This document shows positions 1 to 12,735 of a stretch of DNA of 64,000 nucleotides, one piece after another (position 1 is the stretch's first letter; each line of letters begins with the position of its first letter). A program made the position numbers and the translations under genes. The notes beneath the pieces were generated by a model. The model did no database searches and had not been told where the DNA came from. It worked only from the letters and a program-made list of their open reading frames with translations. The stretch is from Sinotaia quadrata. Taxonomy: Eukaryota; Mollusca; Gastropoda; Architaenioglossa; Viviparidae. The stretch covers positions 99,312,360 to 99,376,359 of the forward strand of contig CM054181.1 in NCBI GenBank assembly GCA_028829895.1. Reading direction: 5' to 3'.

Positions 1-189
1 GACCTGTCGATGTTAATATGAAGCAACAAGTTACATTTTTATGTCAAACAAAAAATATTCAATTCATTGTCAAGTTATCAGTTGTCACGTGATTCTGCAC
101 ACAAGATTATATAATTCTTTGTCACTGTTTCCATAAAATAAATAGAAAATGTCTCTGTCACTAATAAAAATAGTTACTAAGTATACAAC

Positions 190-296
190 GGTGAAAGTGT
201 TATACACACAAGTAGTTACAATATATAAACATACACATATTCAATAGTCTGAATGTTACACGCACAATTAGTTACTACATATACAATAGTCTTTGT

Positions 297-357
<61 letters not shown>

Positions 358-393
358 TCACACAGAGGTAGTTACTACATATACAATAGTCAG

Positions 394-438
<45 letters not shown>

Positions 439-754
439 TAGTTACTACATATACAATAGTTAGAGACTCAGAGCGTTACACACACAATTAATTACTATAC
501 ATACAATAGCCAGAGTGTTATATACACGAGTAACTACTACATACGCAATAACCAAAGTGTTACACAAACACACAAATAGTTATTGCATTATTCATTGTCA
601 CACACAGAGTAGTTACTCAAGCAAGTGTCACTACAATAGTTAATGCACTAGTGCACAAGAAAGTATTTAACTAGTAACTAGTGACAGTGTGATTACTTAG
701 TCTGCAATTCCATACACTTAAGAAATCAGTACATTAGTTAGAACTCAATGTCAC

Positions 755-808
<54 letters not shown>

Positions 809-965
809 ACAAATAGTCACTACATTATTTTAGTCTGCAACTTTACACACACAAGTAATCCCACTGCAACTTCACACACACACATACACACACAAACACA
901 CACACTCTAGTCCCACTGCAATGTTACACAAGTAAGTAGTCACTACATGACTTAGTCTGCAACTT

Positions 966-1035
<70 letters not shown>

Positions 1036-1260
1036 CAAACACACAAGCAGTCACTACATTACTTAGTCTCCAATATCACACACAAGTAGTGACTACATTA
1101 CATAGTCTCAAATGTCACACACAAGTAGTGACTACATTACATAGTCTCAAATGTCACAAGCACACAAGTAATCTGTAAATATCGTACACAAGTATTAACT
1201 ACATTACTGAGACTTTAGTGCCACAAACATCACTTCATTACTTAGCATAATGCCACACAA
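190..1260. repeat. Degenerate TAGTTACTACATATACAATAG repeats with (CA)n tracts
   Basis: Variants of TAGTTACTACAT and ACAATAGTC recur every 50-120 bp, separated by CA microsatellites of different length near 299-364, 401-436, 750-810 and 965-1032. Two 41-bp copies follow at 1,081-1,165. No gene is seen. The (CA)n probably expanded inside an older tandem family. Confidence 0.85.
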
Positions 1261-1663
1261 ATAAATTGGTGTCAAAGTGTCTCATATAAATGTAGTACTA
1301 TATTGTCAATGTTCTCTTATAGTAAATTTATTACATTAGTTACAACACACACATTCACACAACTTATATATTCACACACTTTCACGCACATAAACGTACT
1401 ATATATAGAAAGAGGTTTCTACAAAGACGTACTCACTACATCCCCGTCATTGCCACACAAATAGCGTTATCATGCCAAGAATTTGTGCTCAAAATTAAAC
1501 TAGGTAAAAGGGTATTTTACTATATTTTTTTGCCATTTGATTGAAATGTTATTCTACATTTTAAAAAGTGTAACTGTTTAAAGGACTGCTTTTTCTAAAT
1601 AAGCACAGGTATCTAAATGAAGGTCTTTTGTAACAAATTAGTAATATGTAATATTTTTATTAG

Positions 1664-2175
1664 TGCTTGTAGGTACGTAAACGCGTTGGGCTATAGGAGT
1701 GTATGGGTGAGCAATATTAGCACATAGAATGTGTGGCAAACAATAGTGTGTGGTAGATATATCAACGCGTTGGGCTATAGGAGTGTATGGGTGAGCAATA
1801 TTAGCACATAGAATGTGTGGCAAACAATAGTGTGTGGTAGATACATCAACGCGTGTCGAGCTATAGGAGTGTATGGGTGAGCAATATTAGCACATAGAAT
1901 GTGTGGCAAACAATAGTATGTGGTAGATATATCAACGCGTGTCGAGCTATGGGTGTACGGGGGGTGTAGCGACATTAGCGCACGGTTGATGCATGTCGGG
2001 CCAAGGAGTGCGTGGTTGTAGCGGCATTAACGCGCAATTGATACATGAACTCATGTCGAGCCAAGGAGTGCGTGGGTGTAGCAACATTAGCTTGCAGTAG
2101 ATACATCAACGGGTGTCGAGTTATAGGAGTATGTGGATGTAGCAATAATAGTACGTTAGTTGCACAAAACATTTA
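1664..2175. repeat. 84-86-bp satellite, about six units
   Basis: Units share ATATCAACGCG, CTATAGGAGTGTATGGGTGA and GCAATATTAGCACATAGAAT. The first four are near-identical; the last two or three (from about 1,980) have diverged and lost internal parts. One unit fragment recurs at 5,067-5,117. Confidence 0.93.
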
Positions 2176-2235
2176 GGGTCGTCTAAAGGAATGTGTCAAA
2201 AGTTCTTTCTAGTATTTGTTTACATACTGTCTGGC

Positions 2236-2590
2236 CAAATCCTTTGACAAGTGACTTCTTAATACCCCAACACCTGTAAATCTGTACTGTAGTCTGACTA
2301 TCTTCTTGACAAATGACTTCTTAATACCCCAACACCTTTAAATCTGCACTGTAGTCTGACCATCTTCTTGACAAATTATTTACAGATACTACAGTACCGA
2401 ATCACCTTTGCAAAATACGAGACTAAATAAATATTCTCTATAACTCTCTTAAGTAGGCCTATGCATGACTATTCTAACTTATTTTCTTTGCTTATGTCAT
2501 GTTGTTATTCTAAGTAAAACTATTACTGATTTTCCTTACTTATGTCATGTTGTCATTCTAAGTAAAACTATAACTGATATTCCTTATTTA
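2236..2590. repeat. Two short tandem duplications
   Basis: A 62-bp unit (GACTTCTTAATACCCCAACA core) is present twice at 2,240-2,370, and a roughly 50-bp unit (CTTATGTCATGTTGT core) twice at 2,475-2,585. Confidence 0.8.
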
Positions 2591-2599
2591 GTGAAGAAT

Positions 2600-3940
2600 G
2601 TGTGATAATAGCTGAGTTTCCTCGTTGATAACACTAATGTCACTTAATCTAGCTCTGTCGGCTATTTTAATATCTGACTTCTCGAAATAATAAAGACCGT
2701 TAACCTTTTGTACGTTAACTAACCTTTGGATGCGGTGATTGATTATAGTGTAAATATCACTGTGTGTATTAAAACTTCCTGATACAATAATAACTCAGCG
2801 GAGATCGCATTACTCTCCAATACAAGGCGATTAATTTGCACATTCTAGACAAGGCGATTAATTAACACAGGCTAAGCAAACATGAGATATGGCCGCCATG
2901 CAGTCACTAAGAAGCTGAGCAATCCACCACGTACAAAAGTTAGCTGGAATGTTCGTAATTTATGTAGGCCTACTTGTACAGAGAAGTCAGACAACTGAAT
3001 CTTCGGTATGAGAAGTTATGCGGTTGTCGTCCTTGTGTCACATGGAAGGAAACATGTGCTGTGGCCAGCGTGCTGAGCTGGTGAATCAAGTCGAGCGGTG
3101 TTTAAGACTTACAACTAGGACAAACTTCCTTTGCACGCATCGCTCTTTTCCTTCCTCAGTCCGTCAGTCGACGGCAAAAGTAATGGCAGTGCAAGACAAG
3201 GACAGTGTCTGTCCACACGTAGCAACTCGTCCTGGCCAGTCGTAAGTGTTTTTTTTTTTCCTTCTTTTATATTTCTCAGAAGTGAACATGTTAGGATAAA
3301 ACTGTAGGCTCCTATATTGTGGTAACTGTTACTAATTTGAATGGAATACGCAAAGGAAGTTGAAGAGGCGACTGAGATAAACTTAAGACGCAAATACTGC
3401 CCGATATTCTGGTGAGGGTATGACACTTCAATAGGTATGTAATGAATGTGACACTTCAATAGGTATGTAATGGATGTGACGTATTGATAAATAATGTTCG
3501 TGTAGCTCCAAGACAAGAGTGTCGTTCACTTGGCGGACAGTAGGCTTCGGTATCGCTTCAAGCACACAACACACACGAACGAACGCACATACACGTACGT
3601 GCATCACGTACACGATGTACACATCACATTAACGGCGCACCACATACAGACCTGCATACATAGACTCTACATACCACAAATCATAATAAAAACAAATCTC
3701 ATGTATACACGTACACATGCGCGACATAAAAAAATAAAGTAGATGTATATATATAAAGAGTACACAGACACGCGAATATACACAAGTACATGTACAGTAG
3801 ATGAATACATCATGTGTAAAGTCTATGATTCTATGTATACAGTACATGTAACTTTTACTTAAACTATAGGTCCAATACAACATATCTAGCATTTTCTTAG
3901 TTATGCTTGCATTCCGCATGAGTCAGTGAAATGCTGTCTA
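2600..3940. other. Mostly unique DNA with a GC-richer island near 3.0-3.25 kb
   Basis: Around 3,000-3,245 the base composition is less AT-rich and CpG is common. A 75-codon open stretch from 3,018 runs to a GTAAGT donor-like site at 3,242. This could be a non-coding leader exon or chance; no protein motif is recognisable. Two 29-bp direct copies lie at 3,427-3,478. Confidence 0.4.
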
Positions 3941-3943
3941 CCT

Positions 3944-4084
3944 AACTGTATGGTTTAACACTTGGTCTATGAATAAAATAATGAAAGTGGTTTAACACTT
4001 GGTCTATGAATAAAATAATGAAAGTGGTTTAACACTTGGTCTATGAATAAAATAATGAAAGTGGTTTAACACTTGGTCTATGAA
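3944..4084. repeat. 37-bp tandem repeat, four units
   Basis: Units contain GGTTTAACACTTGGTCTATG and follow each other at 37-bp spacing with almost no differences. Confidence 0.93.
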
Positions 4085-4897
4085 TTATGAATAAAGCAGT
4101 GCATGGAAATACCTCGAGCTTGAACTCAATAATATGCTAATAATCTCGGTTAACTGGTACGAAATTCTGTCAAATATATGGTTTTTTTTTGTCTCGCAAT
4201 ACATCTCTATAGATACGTGTTTACAGTATATATCACTGTTCTCTCTTACTCACTCCCTGTGTGTGTGTGTGTGTGTGTCCTTATGGTGTTTATAGATGTG
4301 AATGTACCATTGTTTACTTAGTTTATAAACCTTGCCTTAAAGGTAGACGTACTAATGTAGTTATTATGTTGTTTTACAAACTTTATACTTCTGCTGAATT
4401 ACTTCTTGATTGCTTAGACTATAAATCTAACGAGATGTTTAAATTATGCATTTTAATATTTCCATTATCGCTCAAATTAAGCTAACTGTAAGCTTAAAAA
4501 TGTATTTTGTTTTAGTTAGATGAAAAAAAAATGTACCCTCTTAGTTGAGGGTGATGCACTTAGAGACGTGTATTCGTAAGCAATATTTACTTTTATTTTT
4601 TTACTTTCCTCTTGATATTTTCTAACTGGGCTTGGGATTTTCCAATAATATTTTCCGGGATTTTTGTGTGTGTGCTTGAGGGTTATTGACTTACATGGGC
4701 ATGTGCAATTAAAACTTTATCATTTCCGCAACTGATTTAAAGGTCAACTACATAATTACTAACTGACCTGTCAGAGTGGTATTCTACAGGTGAAAAAGTG
4801 CCTTAATTTATAGGAAATTTAAAATATGTGGCGTTTGCCCGAAGTATGGGGAAAAATAGTTTATGAATTGTGTACATCACTTGTGCTAAAGATGCAT

Positions 4898-5125
4898 ATT
4901 CAGTGTTCTTTGACTGTCACTTACTTTTAGCAGTGTTATACATGTTCAGCGTTCTTTGGCTGCCACTTACTTTTAGCAGTGTTATACATGTTCAGCGTTC
5001 TTTGACTGTCACTTACTTTTAGCAGTGTTATACATGTTCAGTGTTCTTTGTCACTTACTTTTAGCAGTATTAGCAATATTAGCGTGCAGTAGATACATCA
5101 ACGGGTGTCGAGCTATACATGTTTA
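4898..5125. repeat. 46-bp tandem repeat, about four units, plus a stray satellite fragment
   Basis: Units share GTTCTTTGACTGTCACTTAC and TTTAGCAGTGTTATACATG. Between 5,067 and 5,117 the array is interrupted by a fragment matching the satellite at about 2,080-2,130 (ATACATCAACGGGTGTCGAG). Confidence 0.88.
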
Positions 5126-5129
5126 GCGT

Positions 5130-5950
5130 TTTTTTGACTGCTATATGGTTCATTCTATGGGGAAGTGTACCACAAAGGGTGGGTTCATTTGAAATGTGTT
5201 TTCTTAAAAATAAAGCATTGGCATATCAATTGTTTATATTCTGTATATGCAGAATTGACGTGAGAGATACATAAGATAGTTGCGCGAATATATGATTATT
5301 TATTTTATAATTATTTGCAATATAGTTTCGTTTGTAACTAAAAAATGGCATATCTTTTTGTTACACACAGCCATTTTCTTTAATTTTCATAATCCAACAT
5401 GCTTGCCGTATCAAGGTTTTCTTAGAAGCAACAATACATTAAAGCAATATTCAATATTCCTTTTATCTGCAAACGGTCATTTTTTTTGTTTGTTTATAAA
5501 TAATAATATTTTAGAAAGGCTGATTCTTTGCAACGCTTAGTTTCTACATAAATCTCATCCAAAACTTGCATTCTTTCGCCCAAACGCCATACGTCACAAG
5601 AACACGCCTTGTGGATTTAGTTAGGGTTTTTGTTAAATCTTGTTAAATGAAATTATTTATACGGTAATTTTTTTTTTAGATTTATACGTTATATCTAGGA
5701 AAACTAATTTGACTTCGTTTCTTGTTTATCATAGATCCGTTACAAAGGACCTAATAAATTTTAATAACGATAATATCGCGAACTACTTACATTTTCCAAA
5801 CGCGCTGTATTCCGGAAAGATAACTCTCGCGTCATTTTGTCTTGGTGTGATGAGTTTAAGTACCAAATAAGCAAAATATCTTTCGTTTCTCATTCATATC
5901 ACCTGGTTGTAACAGTGAAGTCGGGAAGATTTTCGGAATCATCGACATTT
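5130..5950. other. AT-rich unique DNA, no gene seen
   Basis: Short open frames here have no recognisable motif and AT-driven composition. Confidence 0.5.
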
Positions 5951-6105
5951 CAAAACAGCTAATAATCTCGATATATTTTGATTAAATTGATTTACATCAT
6001 AAACAGCTAATAATCTCGACATATTTTGATTAAATTGATTTACATCATAAACAGCTAATAATCTCGACATATTTTGATTAAATTGATTTACATCATAAAT
6101 AGCTT
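5950..6105. repeat. About 49-bp tandem repeat, three units
   Basis: Three near-identical copies share ACAGCTAATAATCTCGACAT. AT-rich unique DNA without gene signals follows to about 6,740. Confidence 0.9.
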
Positions 6106-6744
6106 ACTTATTTTTGTGCATATCCAAGTGGTTTCTTTTGCATTTAAAGTTTCACATAGTTGTGTGTATGTTTTAAACCTGAGCTAGTAAGGGTAGAAAA
6201 GCCTGTCAGTTACATTCAAGAATAGAAATATAGTGATTAGGCTTATTATTATATTTTGGTAAAACATCACATTTACATAGATACCTTGTTTATTACTTGA
6301 TATTATCTTTGCAGCATAGTAACTTAGCCCGTTTTCTGTTTAGTTGAGAGAAATAGAGCTTATTTTATGATGGCTGATAATTTTGTTAATACGGTTTCCA
6401 AGTTGCGAAGTTGTAGTTTTAACCATATTTTAAATATATCCAAATTAAGTGAATAATTTAGGTTAATAAAGAAAATATATTGGTTGTAATAAGATAATGA
6501 TATTGCTTATTTTCAATTATATTTTCTGGTTAAAAATATTTTTTCTTGTAAAATCTTTCTTTCTAAGTTTTCAACAGAAACATGCTTTTTACGGATTTCA
6601 AATTCCTAAAGCATCAACATTTGTATCTTTTTTCACGTTTTTATATGAGCATTAGACCCGTTATAGACTTTAACACGTAAAATAATTAGATTTCATCAAC
6701 TTTATTTTTTTGCATTCATGTAACAAAATGATACACTTCTCCAG

Positions 6745-7290
6745 AGAATGAGCTGTATAATCTCAGCGTTCTGTGGTTGCCGAATGCTAGTAGTAATGTT
6801 ATATATGCCATTAATATTCATTGGATGCCATTGACAAGTAGTAATGTTCTATACCATTAATATTCATTGGATACCATTGACAAGTATTAATTTTATATAC
6901 CATTAATATTCATTGGATGCCATTGACAACTAGTAATTTTATATACCATTAATATTCATTGGATGCCATTGACAACTAGTAATTTTATATACCATTAATA
7001 TTCATCGGATGCCATTGACAACTAGTAATTTTATATACCATTAATATTCATTGGATGCCATTGACAAGTAGTAATGTTATATACCAATGCTCGTTGGCTG
7101 CTCTTTAAGTAGTAATGTTATATACCAGTACTCTTTGACTGCCATCTATAGTAGTAATGTTATGTGCGACCAGTGTTCTTTGACTGTAATTTATATAAGT
7201 AATGCTGTAGATTCACAATGTTCTTTGCTTACCACTTGCGTTTATAAATTTATAAATTCTCGAACATGCTCAGTGTTCTTTGGTTAACAA
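6745..7290. repeat. 46-bp tandem array with diverged right flank
   Basis: About six units at 6,800-7,080 share CCATTAATATTCATTGGATG and CCATTGACAACTAGTAAT. To the right the units grade into GTTCTTTGACTG-containing copies like those at 4.9-5.1 kb, so the two arrays seem to be one family. Confidence 0.88.
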
Positions 7291-7689
7291 ATTTTGTTGA
7301 ACATTGCTATTTATTTACATATTTCTTCAATTTTGAATGCAGTTTATTTGTCATTAATGTTTAGTAATACTTATAGTTTTAGTAGACTTATTGAGGCTCT
7401 TAATGTTTACACTTCTCATTCCATTAAACCTAAAGAAGCTATTAATCTCTACATATCTCATTCCTTTAAAACTAATGAAGCTGTTAATCTCTCTGCATTT
7501 TCACACCTATTTGCTGGTGTCAATAAACAAAATTAAATATATTTTATGATAATTCGTTTTTCTGGTTATAACTGCTGAAGGAATTTGTTTTGACTGGTTT
7601 TAATCAGAGCAAAGGCAGTAATATACTAAGTGGGGGAAGGGGGTTGCGTTCCTGTTGGAACAGGAACACCAACTGTAATATGTTAGAAA

Positions 7690-8275
7690 TGTTTTGTATC
7701 TTTTGAAATATAACAGCAATTTGTTGAGTGTGTTCTGTCTTTTGGAATTAGAACATAGTAATTTGTTGAGTGTGATATGTATCTTTTGGAATTAGAACAT
7801 AGTAATTTGTTGAGTGTGATATGTACCTATTGGAATTAGAACATAGTAATTTGTTGAGTGTGATCTGTCTTTTGGAATTAGAACATAGTAATTTGTTGAA
7901 TGTGTTTTGTATCTTTTGGAATTAGAACATAGTAATTTGTTGAGTGTGATATGTACCTATTGGAATTAGAACATAGTAATTTGTTGAGTGTGATCTGTCT
8001 TTTGGAATTAGAACATAGTAATTTGTTGAGTGTGATCTGTACCTATTGGAATTATAACATAGTAATTTGTTGAGTGTGATCTGTCTTTTGGAATTAGAAC
8101 ATAGTAATTTGTTGAATGTGTTTTGTATCTTTTGGAATTAGAACATAGTAATTTGTTGAGTGTGATATGTACCTATTGGAATTAGAACATAGTAATTTGT
8201 TGAGTGTGATCTGTCTTTTGGAATTAGAACATAGTAATTTGTTGAGTGTGATCTGTACCTATTGAAACACAGTAA
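7690..8275. repeat. About 42-bp tandem array, roughly 14 units
   Basis: Units share GGAATTAGAACATAGTAATT then TGTTGAGTGTGAT. Two or three sub-types alternate (TATCTTTTGG, ACCTATTGG, GTCTTTTGG), suggesting block duplication of several units. Confidence 0.93.
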
Positions 8276-8934
8276 TTCGTGAGATGGTTTTGTGTCTGTG
8301 GGAATCTGAAGAAACAACAAAATGCTAGGAGAGAGTTGTAGGTCTTTTGGAATCGGAAGAGAAGGTGTAAGGAAGGTTATTTATAATGTGTTATAAGTGC
8401 ATTTGGCTATATATCTAATCAGTATGTCATCTCTGTGCTCTGTAAGTTCATGTCACATCAGTAACAACGTCAGCCCTATCTATGTTTTGTGAGTTTATAG
8501 CACTTCTGTCGTATTATTAAATTCATTTTACAAATTCAGCTGATCTCGGGGACTGCATGTAAATGGCAAGAGCAAGAGCCGTTCCAAACAACAAAAAAAA
8601 AAAACATGGGAGGGTGGCTGGAGGATAGAATATAACTACTAACTTTACTGTTACCTTCATGACGTTGAAAATATCATTTACCCGATTTAGCACGTAGTTT
8701 TATTCCACATAAAAAAATATGAACCTCAGCCGATTTATTCTTTTGAATTTTATTCACTCTAATTTTGAAACCATAAAACATTTATTTCCCTTTCAGATAT
8801 TTCGAACAAGATGGATAGAAATCTAAATACATGGAAATCGTATGTCTTCCTTTCCTTCTAATCTTTTCTAAACTGTCAGTCAAAATTTGTACTTAGCTCA
8901 ACATATTTAAAAAGTTTACAATAGAGCCATGTTC

Positions 8935-10050
8935 TTTTTTTAGTGTACATGAGTAAGTACGTGCTTACGTGTGTACATGAGTGAGCGAGTTAGTGCGTGT
9001 ATGCGTATGTACATGAGTGGGTGAGTATGTGCGTGCATGTGTTCATGAGTGAGTGAGTATATGCGTGCGTATGTACAAAGTGCGTGCATGTGTATTCGTA
9101 TAAGTACGTGCGTACTTGTGTGTATGAGTGATAAAGTGCGTACGGAAGTGTGTACATGAATGATTGAATAAGTATGTGTCTGTGCGTTTGTTTGAGGGAG
9201 TGGGTAAGTGTGGGCGTGCGTGTGTGCATGAAAGGATAGGTATATGCTTGCTGTAGCTTTAAGCAAAGAAAGCTATTAGGGCCCTACTCAAGGAAGATTT
9301 TGATAATGTTGGAACAAAAGAAAGCTATTAGAGCCTACTCAAGGAAGATTTTGATAATGTTGGAACAAAAGAAAGCTATTAGAGCCCTATTCAATGAAGA
9401 TTTTGATAATGTTGGAACAAAAGAAAGCTATTAGAGCCTACTCAATGAAGATTTTGATAATGTTCGTTGTTTGAGGGAATAAAGGCTTTGTCGTTAGGTT
9501 TGGAGATATGGTTGTTGTTTGACGAAAGCCTGAAAGTGTTCTGGTTAAGGCTGAAAGTATGGCTTGTATTGGTCGGAGGCATGGGGGAATGTGGTTAGGG
9601 CTGGAAATACATTAAATATAAACATTTAAAGCATTGTGATTTGTGCTGGAAATACATAAAATATAAACATTTAAAGCATTGTGATTTGGGCTGGAAATAT
9701 GATTGTTGCTAGATAAAGCACGAAACATTATGGTTAGGTTTGGTTATTGTTAGATGGAATATGAAAATATTGTTCTTAGGGCTGGAAATACGTTTGTTGT
9801 TAGATGGAAACATTCAACATTAGATTAGGGTTGGATGTATGATAATTGTTAGATGCAAACATGAAACTATTGTGATTAGGTGGGTTAGAAAATACATTTG
9901 TTGTTAGGAAGAAGCATGAAAACATTATGATTATACGGGAAGTGCGGCTGTTGTTAGGTGGAAATATGAAACATTTTGGTTAAGGCTGGAAATACGGTTG
10001 TTAGATGAAAACGTGAAAAGTTGTCATTATGACTGAAATATTTGCCTGGA
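8935..10050. repeat. Degenerate GT-rich tract, 52-bp array and decaying repeats
   Basis: 8,935-9,245 is a degenerate GTGYGTGTATGAGTGAG tract. 9,255-9,470 has four copies of a 52-bp unit containing GAAGATTTTGATAATGTTGG. 9,480-10,050 holds diverged copies with GCTGGAAATAC and GTTGTTAGATGGAAACATGA, including a perfect 51-bp duplication near 9,600-9,690. Confidence 0.85.
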
Positions 10051-10469
10051 GCTGAAATTTATAATTAAAATGAATACGTGACTTTAAGTGACAGCGATTA
10101 ATACGAAGAACCCCAGCAGATTTACAATGTAAATTTAGCCTTTCGCATCACTATGGCTACTGCTAACTTTACCATTGGTCGCTGCTTTGCATCGACATGT
10201 TTAAAATGTATCTAATCCAGATAAAGAACAAATCAAATCAGTTGTTTGAAATATAATAGCATTTGTGATTTCGAGAATAATGATCTTTGACTTTAACAGT
10301 CGTGAAAGACAAACAGCAGTCCGTGATGATTTATCCGGATTCCTCCCATTTATATCGACTTCATACTGATATAGCAGAGTGCTGTCCCCTTGAGCTCTGT
10401 TTCATTCGTTGTACAATAGTTATGCAAACAGTATTTTATCGTGTTTTTTCAAAAGCAAACTGAACAGAG

Positions 10470-11215
10470 GCGTTAGAGAGCTGAGGCAACAGCTGTTTTA
10501 ATTTAATAAATGCTAGAGAAACAGAGGCAACAGCTGTTTTAATTTAATAAATGCTAGAGAAACAGATAGCGAAATCTTTACCTAGAATTAAGCGCAACTC
10601 GCGTACCACACATATGTCAACATTGTTTGTTACCATTGTGATTCAAACAAGGAGTCAACGCTCTTAGTCTATAGAACACTTTGTTACCATAGTAATTCAA
10701 AACAACGAATCACCGCTCTTAGTCTGTGGATACAGTTTGTTATCCTAGTGATTCACAACGAATCACCGCTCTTAGTCTGTGGATACAATTTGTTACCATA
10801 GTGATTCAACGCAATGAATGACCACACGTTGTTATATTATCATTGTGATTCAACGTAATGAATGACCACACGTTGTTATATTATCATTTATCACAATTAT
10901 CATTGTGTTTCAACGCAATGAATGACCACACGTTATATTATCATTGTGATTCAACGCAATGAATGACCACACGTTGTTATATTATCATTGTGATTCAACG
11001 CAATGAATGACCACACATTGTTATATTATCATTGTGATTCAACGCAATGAATGAGCACACGTTGTTATATTATCATTGTGATTCAACGCAATGAATGACC
11101 ACACGTTGTTATATTATCATTGTGATTCAACGCAATGAATGACCACACGTTGTTATATTATCATTGTGATTCAACGCAATGAATGACCACACGTTGTTAT
11201 ATTATCATTGCGAAT
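10470..11215. repeat. 44-bp tandem array with diverged left part
   Basis: Two copies of a 47-bp unit lie at 10,478-10,565. From 10,620 older copies contain GATTCAA and GAATCACCGCTCTTAGTCTG. From 10,800 about ten near-identical 44-bp units share CAACGCAATGAATGACCACA and TTATATTATCATTGTGATT. Confidence 0.93.
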
Positions 11216-11499
11216 CAGACAGAATCACCGCGCAAACTGTCACAAAAACGTGCTCATATCAACATGTACATGTATGTGATATCACACTAGTAATACAGTT
11301 TTGTTCTGGCTAATTTAAACCTTTCCCTGGATCACACACACACCCTATCAAGTTCTTTCTTTTATTATTTGTTGGCTGCGTTAGCCAGTCCATACGTATG
11401 AGTTTACCAGATTGTTTTATTTAGACACTAGTGTCTTCTCGCCTTAAGTTTCACGCTTTCTTGAAGGCTTGTACTGGGAGATGATATAAGGTTTATGAC

Positions 11500-11890
11500 C
11501 GCTTGACACACTCCCTGCACTTGATACGGGTTAATGGCAAGTGTTTTTCAATAAGTGTGCTCACGCCCTGATTATAGATACGGATTAATGACAGGTGTTT
11601 TAAGTAAGTGTGCTCATGCCCTGATTATAGATACGGATTAATGACAGGTGTTTTAAGTAAGTGTGCTCACGCTCTGCATATAGATACAGGTTAATGACAA
11701 GTGTTTTTCAGTTAAGTGTACTCACACTCTACACACAGATACAGGTAAATGACAAGTGTTTTTCAGTTAAGTGTACTCACACTCTACACACAGATACAGG
11801 TTAATGACAAGTGTTCAGTTCAGTGTACTCACACTCTACACACAGATACAGGTTAATGACAAGTGTTTTTCAGTTCAGTATACGCACGCC
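11500..11890. repeat. 55-58-bp tandem array, about seven units
   Basis: Units share GATACAGGTTAATGACAAGT and AAGTGTACTCACACTCT; copies toward the left have diverged (TGCTCACGCCCTGATTATAG). Confidence 0.9.
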
Positions 11891-11999
11891 CTGCGCACAT
11901 AATATCAGGTGGATACTATTCTGTCAGAAAATGGCAAATAAAATGCTACAGATGTTTTGCTTGTGTCGTTGGGTCTCTCAGCTTGGACGTCGCAATGCG

Positions 12000-12735
12000 T
12001 CATTTCTTTTCTCTTTACCTATTCAGTAAATGGTGTCTTCTACATGAATCATGTCTTTTCTCTTTACCAATTCAATAAATGTGCTTCCTACATGAACCAT
12101 TTCTCATTCAATAAATGGTTCCTGATAAAACACTTGTGTGACTCTGTTTGGAAAATCTTTTCTGTTGTTCCTGATAGACACTTGTGACTGTCTGGAAACT
12201 TTTACCTGTTGTTTCTGATAGACAACTTGTGACTCTATCTGGAAAATCTTGCCTGTCCTTCATGATAGAACACTAATGATTCTGTCTGCAAAATTGTATC
12301 TGTTGTTCCTTATAGAACACTTGTGACTCTGTCTGGAAAATCTTGCCTATTGTTCAGTATAGAATACTTGTAACTCTGTCAGGAAAATCTTGCGTTGTTC
12401 AGTATAGAATACTTGTAACTCTGTCAGGAAAATCTTACGTTGTTCAGTATAGAATACTTGTAACTCTGTCAGGAAAAGCTTGCGTTGTTCAGTATAGAAT
12501 ACTTGTAACTCTGTCAGGAAAATCTTGCGTTGTTCAGTATAGAATACTTGTAACTCTGTCAGGAAAATCTTGCGTTGTTCAGTATAGAATACTTGTAACT
12601 CTGTCAGGAAAATCTTGCGTTGTTCAGTATAGAACACTTGTAACTCTGTCAGGAAAATCTTGCGTTGTTCAGTATAGAATACTTGTAACTCTGTCAGGAA
12701 AATCTTGCGTTGTTCAGTATAGAACACTTGTACGT
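12000..12735. repeat. 45-bp tandem array, nine near-identical units, with older copies to its left
   Basis: From 12,350 units share GTTCAGTATAGAATACTTGT and CTGTCAGGAAAATCTTGCG. Because 45 is a multiple of three, long open frames appear on both strands; they are not genes. 12,120-12,350 has degenerate ancestors of the same unit and 12,000-12,120 a different short repeat. Confidence 0.94.
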
